This document shows positions 12,980-17,429 of a stretch of 17,429 nucleotides of DNA, in pieces (position 1 is the stretch's first letter; each line of letters begins with the position of its first letter). Source of the DNA: JBBITW01 sp037440525 (GTDB lineage Bacteria; Desulfobacterota; BSN033; UBA1163); NCBI GenBank assembly GCA_037440525.1, contig JBBITW010000065.1, positions 1 to 17,429 on the forward strand, given 5' to 3'. The notes below the pieces were generated by a model. That model made no database searches. It was given only the letters and a program-made list of their open reading frames with translations, and was not told where the DNA came from. The translations under genes were made by a program, and so were the position numbers.

Positions 12980-15294
12980 TCAATCTTTCAGAATTAGGCG
13001 GATTTTATCGCACCTATGAAGTTAAGAATATTAAGATAGATTGGCGAGAAGATGAATCACAAATTATAAATCTTAATAACCTTGTTAAATTAATTGCCTT
13101 TGAAAACAAGATACCTGTGGCTTTATTATTACACAATGATTATCTTTCCATTGCTATTCCTGTAGATAAAGAATTAGAAAAATTAGAATATGCTCTAACT
13201 CCTGACGTTTTGACCCTGAACCCTACTGAGAGGGTAAAGGAGATAAACTTTAAAAACCTTGACCCAGAATCTAAACATGTAGCCCTTTCATTCCTTCGTT
13301 TCGCACTACAGACCCCCTTAATAAAAGATAATAGCCTCTGGAAATCTGGTTCTTCTTTTTTCACAAAAAGACCAATTAACTGGAACGACGATAACAGAGA
13401 AACAGATGTTTATGGTGGATTTGGATTTAAACTACTATCATTAGATAGAAATATATATGTTGCTGTCCGTCTCTGCTATAAATATGTAGACCGTAAGTGG
13501 CTTACAGACCGCTGTCCAATAGAAAAAATAAATGATTATAAAATGCGTCATGCCCTATATCATTTTGGTCATAAATTCTTCCCTGTTCAGTTATTGGGAA
13601 TCACCGGGAAAAGTATCTCAGAGCAAAAGTTTAAACCTGAGAATATTGATTCAATTACCACAGTTTTTGAATATACAAAAAAAGAGGCTGGCACTAATCC
13701 TCCACAGTGGATATTAACCTTAAATCCCTCTTCACCTGCAATAAATTATCGTTATCCAGGTAATGAAAAGAAAAGGTATGGTGCTGCCACCTTATGTAAG
13801 TTAATCCTTCCAACAGACGATCCTAATACAAGCCATCTACATCCTTTATCCATTAAACCACCACACAAAAGACTATCGCTAAGTCAAGACATTGTAAAGC
13901 TATACTTGAATAAAGGGAATTTCAATGGGGCACCTATCAAAGTATCAGATACCCCTTTGTCAATAGAAAGGAAGGTATTCCAGGTGCCAGCTCAGTTATT
14001 TGGACAAAACGCAGTTCTTGAGGTTAATGGTAAAGGAATTTCCTTGGACAGGCTTGGCAAAACTCGTATGGAATACTTAAGGGACCCGAATATTGGGGGT
14101 TTAATTACTTCCGGATTTGATGCCCAATACCTTCTTGCTCCTCTCAGTTTGAATCGTCAAATTGTTGAAGATTTCAAGAATCGCCTTGAAAAGTCAATAC
14201 AACAATTTGTTCATGGGTCTTATTCAATGGAATTAATTCTTTACGATGACCTGAAGGCAAAGACTTTAAAAGAACAGTCAGAAGCCATACTTGGGAAATG
14301 TATCAATCTTCACGGTTATGCGGTATTAATTCTTCCTTCATCATCAAGACCTGCTGATTTGCACAATTTTATTAAGAAAAAACTCTGGCCAAAAGTTCAA
14401 TGCCAATGTGTGCTGGCAGAGAGTTTAAGTAATTTTTACCATAGAGATTCTTTATGTAAGGTTAAAAGAGATTTAAAAGGAAAATATATAAGCTACTTGC
14501 GTTATACTGCGTTAGGATATTTAATGGTCAATCGTAAATGGTTATGGGCATTGAGGGACAAGCTTCATTATGACGCATATATTGGCGTTGATGTGCTTAA
14601 TAATACCGCTGCCTTTACTTTTCTTTATAATAATGGACTTCGGTGTTTTACTCATATTTATCCCTCAAAACAAAAGGAAAAACTCCTTCCACAACAGATT
14701 AGAGAGGTTATTTACAAGCACCTAAAAGCAGATTTAGGAAATTGTAATGTATCACCACAATCCATTATAATCCATCGTGACGGTCGAGCATACTTATCAG
14801 AGTGGAGGGGATTTCAGGATGCTATTGAACAACTTCAAAGAGATAAGGTTCTTCCAGAATCAGTAGTGATAGGCATTGTGGAAGTGCACAAACACAACTC
14901 CTATGGATTTAGATTATTTTTAAAAGAAAAGGTTATATACAGGAATCCTATTATTGGAAGCTGGGAGATGTTTGGAGAAGACAGAGGCATTGTCTGCACC
15001 ACAGGAGAGCCTTTTAAACTTCCGGGCACAGCAAATCCTTTATACATACAAATAGCCTATGGAAAATTGGATATTAGAAAAGTTCTTCAAGATATATTCT
15101 CACTCTCTCAATTATGCTGGATGAATCCTGAAGGATGCTGTAGGTTGCCAATAACAGTAAAACTCTGCGATGAATTCCTTAACCCAGTTGCAGCAGAAGC
15201 AGATGAGGATGAGGCAATTTACGGAGAAATAGAGGAGATAGAAGAAATTAACGATAAGGTAATAATTTTAGAGGAAAGGAGGATAAAACGATGA
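12946..15294 (+). CDS. ago: Long prokaryotic Argonaute, apparently catalytically active
   Basis: A 782-residue protein with the size of a long pAgo. The C-terminal half is clear: a MID domain (about 455-535, with LHNFIKKKLWPKVQCQCV) and a PIWI domain (about 540-745). The PIWI RNase H-like tetrad can be read as D549 (YIGVD), E578 (KQKEKLL, chosen because it lies 34 residues before the next aspartate as in Thermus Argonaute), D612 (IIIHRDGR) and D742 (LPITVKLCDEF). The segment GTANPLYIQIAYGKLD and LSQLCWMNPEG are also typical of PIWI. Residues 1-450 should hold N, linker and PAZ-like parts but show no motif I can name. The tail is acidic (EADEDEAIYGEIEEIEEIND). AAGGAGG lies seven bases before ATG 12946; the stop overlaps the next gene (ATGA). 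Long pAgos use short DNA or RNA guides to cut matching nucleic acid, mostly plasmid or phage. It is not pPIWI-RE, whose partner helicase is absent. Confidence 0.85.
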   Translation: MEKHSTNLFEIINLSELGGFYRTYEVKNIKIDWREDESQIINLNNLVKLIAFENKIPVALLLHNDYLSIAIPVDKELEKLEYALTPDVLTLNPTERVKEINFKNLDPESKHVALSFLRFALQTPLIKDNSLWKSGSSFFTKRPINWNDDNRETDVYGGFGFKLLSLDRNIYVAVRLCYKYVDRKWLTDRCPIEKINDYKMRHALYHFGHKFFPVQLLGITGKSISEQKFKPENIDSITTVFEYTKKEAGTNPPQWILTLNPSSPAINYRYPGNEKKRYGAATLCKLILPTDDPNTSHLHPLSIKPPHKRLSLSQDIVKLYLNKGNFNGAPIKVSDTPLSIERKVFQVPAQLFGQNAVLEVNGKGISLDRLGKTRMEYLRDPNIGGLITSGFDAQYLLAPLSLNRQIVEDFKNRLEKSIQQFVHGSYSMELILYDDLKAKTLKEQSEAILGKCINLHGYAVLILPSSSRPADLHNFIKKKLWPKVQCQCVLAESLSNFYHRDSLCKVKRDLKGKYISYLRYTALGYLMVNRKWLWALRDKLHYDAYIGVDVLNNTAAFTFLYNNGLRCFTHIYPSKQKEKLLPQQIREVIYKHLKADLGNCNVSPQSIIIHRDGRAYLSEWRGFQDAIEQLQRDKVLPESVVIGIVEVHKHNSYGFRLFLKEKVIYRNPIIGSWEMFGEDRGIVCTTGEPFKLPGTANPLYIQIAYGKLDIRKVLQDIFSLSQLCWMNPEGCCRLPITVKLCDEFLNPVAAEADEDEAIYGEIEEIEEINDKVIILEERRIKR

Positions 15295-15731
15295 GTGACC
15301 TTAGTACATTATCACACGAATATGCCACCAATGCCTTGTTTGCAGACGAGATAAACACGCTTATTTTGAAATTAAAGAAGAACTTTTTAAAAACTGCTGG
15401 CTTGGCTGCTGTAAGTAATAATGAAATACAGGAAGCCCAAAAAAGATTGAAGGATGTCTTAGAAGAAATTCTATCCGAATTGAAGCCTAAAATATATCAA
15501 CCAGATATTGCCAAAAAAGAAATCGGCTTAGTCCCCACGGAGGTGATAGAAAGGATTCTATACCAATATAGAAACACACTGGATTACTTTATAGAGGATG
15601 TTAAAGATATAATTGAACGACTTAAGTTTAATAAGCAAATAGATTCTAAAGGATTTGAATTGTTGGATAGCCTTTGTGATGCTGCTGATAGTATTACCTC
15701 TACTTCTTTCCGTAGATTGTGGAGAAGGTAA
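15291..15731 (+). CDS. Small all-helical protein of the Argonaute cassette, function unknown
   Basis: A 146-residue protein that I do not recognise. Heptad-like stretches such as EIQEAQKRLKDVLEEILSEL and YRNTLDYFIEDVKDIIERLK suggest an entirely helical, partly coiled-coil protein, rich in lysine and glutamate, with an arginine-rich end (FRRLWRR). It has no signal peptide, membrane helix or catalytic motif. AAGGAGG sits eight bases before ATG 15291, which overlaps the Argonaute TGA as ATGA; its own TAA overlaps the next ATG by one base. Such tight coupling suggests equal amounts and a shared complex. It could be an adaptor for the Argonaute or a chaperone or inhibitor for the peptidase that follows. 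Confidence 0.75.
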   Translation: MSDLSTLSHEYATNALFADEINTLILKLKKNFLKTAGLAAVSNNEIQEAQKRLKDVLEEILSELKPKIYQPDIAKKEIGLVPTEVIERILYQYRNTLDYFIEDVKDIIERLKFNKQIDSKGFELLDSLCDAADSITSTSFRRLWRR

Positions 15732-16918
15732 TGAAATTTTTGTTACAGGGGCTTTTAAATGACCTCCTCCAGCGATGTAATCGTTTAAGGCAAGAGGTTG
15801 AAAATATTAGTTCTGTTCCAGATGAGATTAATGACTATCGTGCCGGGATTATCAAAAGCCTTGACAAAATCGGGATACAGATTAAAGAAATTCAAGAAGA
15901 CCCTGATATAGGATTAGAAAACCTCGCCAAGAATTTCTTACATAGATATAAGCGACTTGCTGAACAGATTCATGCTATGGAGTGGGGACCAATTCTGGCC
16001 ATCTCAAGATACTCAGAGCGGGACAGATTACCAACCCTGATATGTCAAAAGATAGCAGAAGAAATTATAGAATATAATACTTGTAAAACAAGTTCTGANN
16101 NNNNNNNNGCAGAAGAAATCAGCTATCCGTGGGCTCCACCTATTTGTGTAGCTTTAAGTTCTCAGCATTATTGGACGGACCCAAAGTTCAATATCATTAT
16201 GTTACCGGTTATTGAGCCTTTTCATCTTCTGGGACTTTCCGACCTTTATCATGAATTAGGGCATATTGTTCTATTTAGAGAAAAATTTATAAACTTATTC
16301 TACCCCCAAATAGACAAGTATTATGGGACTGAGATAGAAAGGGTTAAGAAAGAAAATAGACCTCCAACGTATTTAGAAATTATTGCTAAAGCAATTTCAA
16401 TGTGGAAACGCTATTGGGCACTTGAATTTGCTGCTGATATGATCGCTGCTTATCTAATAGGTCCTGCCTTTGGGTGGTCTAATATTCGGCTTTGTATAAA
16501 CCTTAGCAATGATCTTTTTGCCTCTGATCCTGAAGAGCATCATACCCATCCAGCAGACGATGCAAGAAATGAAGCTATTTGTCGGATGTTAGAAAAGATT
16601 GGAATAAAAGAAGATGAGTTGTTCAAAATCAGGAATACATGGAGACAATTTGTCACATTGAGTGGCCAAGAAAAACCTCAAGATTATAATCTCTATTTTC
16701 CACAAACCTTACTTATTGAACTTAGAGAATTCATTAATGAACAATGCAAAACTATAGGCCTGATTTCATACACACAGCAAAAATTATCCCCTTCTGGTTT
16801 TAAAATAGTCTCTTTATTAAACAACGCATGGAATCAATTCAATAGGTTCCCTTCAACCCTCCCAGAATGGGAGATAAAACAAATACATTACTTAAAAAAC
16901 TACCTTAATCTTTCCTAA
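15731..16918 (+). CDS. Zinc metallopeptidase of the cassette (gluzincin-like, M48-type pattern)
   Basis: About 395 residues from ATG 15731, which overlaps the preceding TAA by one base and has GGAGAAGG before it; a GTG at 15719 would add four residues but lies before that ribosome site. The zinc site is clear: LYHELGH (H174, E175, H178) with the third ligand probably E232 in ALEFAADMIAAYLIG, the E-x-x-A-D pattern of M48-type peptidases, and then HTHPADDARNEAI, like the HP...R segment of that group. The N-terminal ~120 residues are helical. There are no membrane helices, unlike HtpX. Ten Ns interrupt the coding sequence (about residues 123-126), so the exact length is unknown. It may cleave the XRE regulator or another target; no other pAgo partner of this sort is known to me. 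It ends 3 bases before the right inverted repeat. Confidence 0.8.
   Translation: MKFLLQGLLNDLLQRCNRLRQEVENISSVPDEINDYRAGIIKSLDKIGIQIKEIQEDPDIGLENLAKNFLHRYKRLAEQIHAMEWGPILAISRYSERDRLPTLICQKIAEEIIEYNTCKTSSXXXXAEEISYPWAPPICVALSSQHYWTDPKFNIIMLPVIEPFHLLGLSDLYHELGHIVLFREKFINLFYPQIDKYYGTEIERVKKENRPPTYLEIIAKAISMWKRYWALEFAADMIAAYLIGPAFGWSNIRLCINLSNDLFASDPEEHHTHPADDARNEAICRMLEKIGIKEDELFKIRNTWRQFVTLSGQEKPQDYNLYFPQTLLIELREFINEQCKTIGLISYTQQKLSPSGFKIVSLLNNAWNQFNRFPSTLPEWEIKQIHYLKNYLNLS
16099..16108. other. Assembly gap (10 Ns) inside the metallopeptidase gene
   Basis: A run of ten unknown bases. The 11-mer GCAGAAGAAAT occurs shortly before it (around 16054) and immediately after it (16109), which suggests the assembler may have misjoined or collapsed a repeat. 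The frame stays open on both sides at the given length, but ten need not be the true size. Confidence 0.95.
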
Positions 16919-16921
16919 TTC

Positions 16922-17163
16922 TTTTTTAAAAAGGGCCAATAATGACAGGGGCAGATTATAAAGAGATTTTTTAAGGGTCTTTGCAATAATAAAGGGTACT
17001 AGGGAATCCATCAGAGATGGATGAACTGGCAGTGACTGTAGGTGGGGGTTAATTCATCAATTCTCCAAATCTTATTTTGCGTTTCCCGTTAGCAACCCTT
17101 GTTTTAATAATCCTGAAAACAGGGGTAAAGTATTTTGTGCAAGCCTTGATATAGGGGAGCCAG
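16922..17163 (-). repeat. Right copy of the ~241-bp inverted repeat bounding the Argonaute cassette
   Basis: This is the reverse complement of 11371-11611. The inner end (TTTTTTAAAAAGGGCC) starts three bases after the metallopeptidase stop. The non-coding half contains the conserved hairpin ATCCATC-AGA-GATGGAT (17006-17022), with the same arms as in the left copy and only the loop changed. The outer half (17049-17163) is the 3' end of the recombinase gene on the minus strand. Confidence 0.88.
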
Positions 17164-17429
17164 ATTGAAGGCTCACACAAACCCTGTCCGTCAGACAGGC
17201 GGGCGTGTGAGTTTTGGATAGAGAGGGCTATTTCAGGGACTTCGTAAAGGCTTATCTTTACCCTGTCCCTGTAAATAGCCATTTCTTTTATGAGGAGTTG
17301 TAAAAATTGATGCTGTTCTTTAGGCTGGAGATTTGGAAAGAATTGACCGAACCCCTGATAAGTCCGCTGGACTATATCAATGTCAATGAGTTTTGCTTCT
17401 TCTCTTCTGATGTAGATGTTTAATTCCTC
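17049..17429 (-). CDS. C-terminal end of a serine recombinase (partial, runs off the window)
   Basis: An open minus-strand frame of 126 residues reaches the window edge; the ATG at 17282 is only an internal methionine. The segment FPNLQPKEQHQFLQLLIKEM followed by AIYRDRVKISLYEV is the usual C-terminal pattern of large serine (resolvase-type) recombinases of transposons and phage-like elements, which cut and rejoin DNA at att sites through an N-terminal serine. That catalytic domain would lie beyond the window, so intactness cannot be judged. The stretch HARLSDGQGL is encoded by a palindromic insert (17172-17211). The last 38 residues (WLPYIKACTKYF through FGELMN) are in the inverted repeat and have a decayed twin at 11372-11485. 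Confidence 0.65.
   Translation of the reverse strand, partial: EELNIYIRREEAKLIDIDIVQRTYQGFGQFFPNLQPKEQHQFLQLLIKEMAIYRDRVKISLYEVPEIALSIQNSHARLSDGQGLCEPSIWLPYIKACTKYFTPVFRIIKTRVANGKRKIRFGELMN
17172..17211. repeat. Nested palindrome inserted in frame in the recombinase gene
   Basis: Outer arms CTCACAC (17172-17178) and GTGTGAG (17205-17211) enclose inner arms CTGTC (17184-17188) and GACAG (17194-17198). The sequence keeps the minus-strand frame open (SHARLSDGQGLCE). The GC-rich centre (CCTGTC...GACAGGCGGG) resembles the palindrome at 2460-2480, suggesting a dispersed palindromic element that can sit inside genes. Confidence 0.65.

Noticed and set aside
12946..15294. pPIWI-RE protein instead of a true Argonaute
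   Set aside because: The usual DinG-type helicase partner is absent, and HRDGR, the TANPLY segment and the tetrad spacing fit ordinary long pAgo.
11371..17163. Phase-variable promoter inversion as the purpose of the inverted repeats
   Set aside because: The cassette promoter is inside the repeats, so inversion would not disconnect it from its genes; inversion may still occur but would not be an obvious on/off switch.

Overview
This is a bacterial window, AT-rich by eye, with mostly strong Shine-Dalgarno sites and a 10-base N run that marks an assembly gap. That fits a draft or metagenome-assembled genome. The mix of an ArsR regulator with a cysteine-rich tail, a stand-alone ModE-type regulator, a ChrA transporter, a radical SAM protein and 'GTCATTCCGAGCGAAGCGAGG' repeats suggests an uncultured, probably anaerobic bacterium (Deltaproteobacteria/Nitrospirota-like or a candidate phylum). 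The taxon cannot be fixed from the sequence.

Positions 1-10,850 look like ordinary chromosome. A mosaic of REP-like repeats (1-245) and a gene-poor stretch lead to a 46-residue membrane protein and a radical SAM/SPASM-like enzyme (832-2418). A membrane-anchored hypothetical protein and a TatD-type metal hydrolase follow (2724-3938). On the minus strand lie an ABC-2 exporter (3999-5698) and an ArsR repressor (5780-6241), the latter divergent from a ModE-type regulator (6360-6701). Next come a two-domain ChrA transporter, a ClC channel/transporter with paired CBS domains, and a VapBC-like toxin-antitoxin pair with a near-consensus promoter.

Positions 10,850-17,429 are a mobile or defence island and the most interesting part. 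Five genes on the plus strand (11,668-16,918) overlap or nearly touch, as in a tight operon: an XRE/HTH regulator, a RecB/Cas4-like PD-(D/E)XK nuclease with an Fe-S cysteine set, a long prokaryotic Argonaute (MID and PIWI recognisable, catalytic residues apparently intact), a small all-helical protein of unknown function, and a zinc metallopeptidase (HELGH, then EFAAD, then HP). There is no CRISPR array and no Cas1/Cas2.

This cassette is bounded almost to the base by an inverted repeat of about 241 bp, roughly 90% identical by eye (11,371-11,611 and 16,922-17,163). The outer half of each copy is the 3' end of a serine-recombinase-like gene. The right copy is open to the window edge; the left copy is decayed. 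Several strong palindromes sit just outside. A plausible reading is a mobile Argonaute defence cassette in which nuclease and Argonaute act on invading nucleic acid, while the XRE regulator and the metallopeptidase form a control circuit similar in logic to ImmR/ImmA. The gene families and the repeat are read from the sequence; the joint function is inference.
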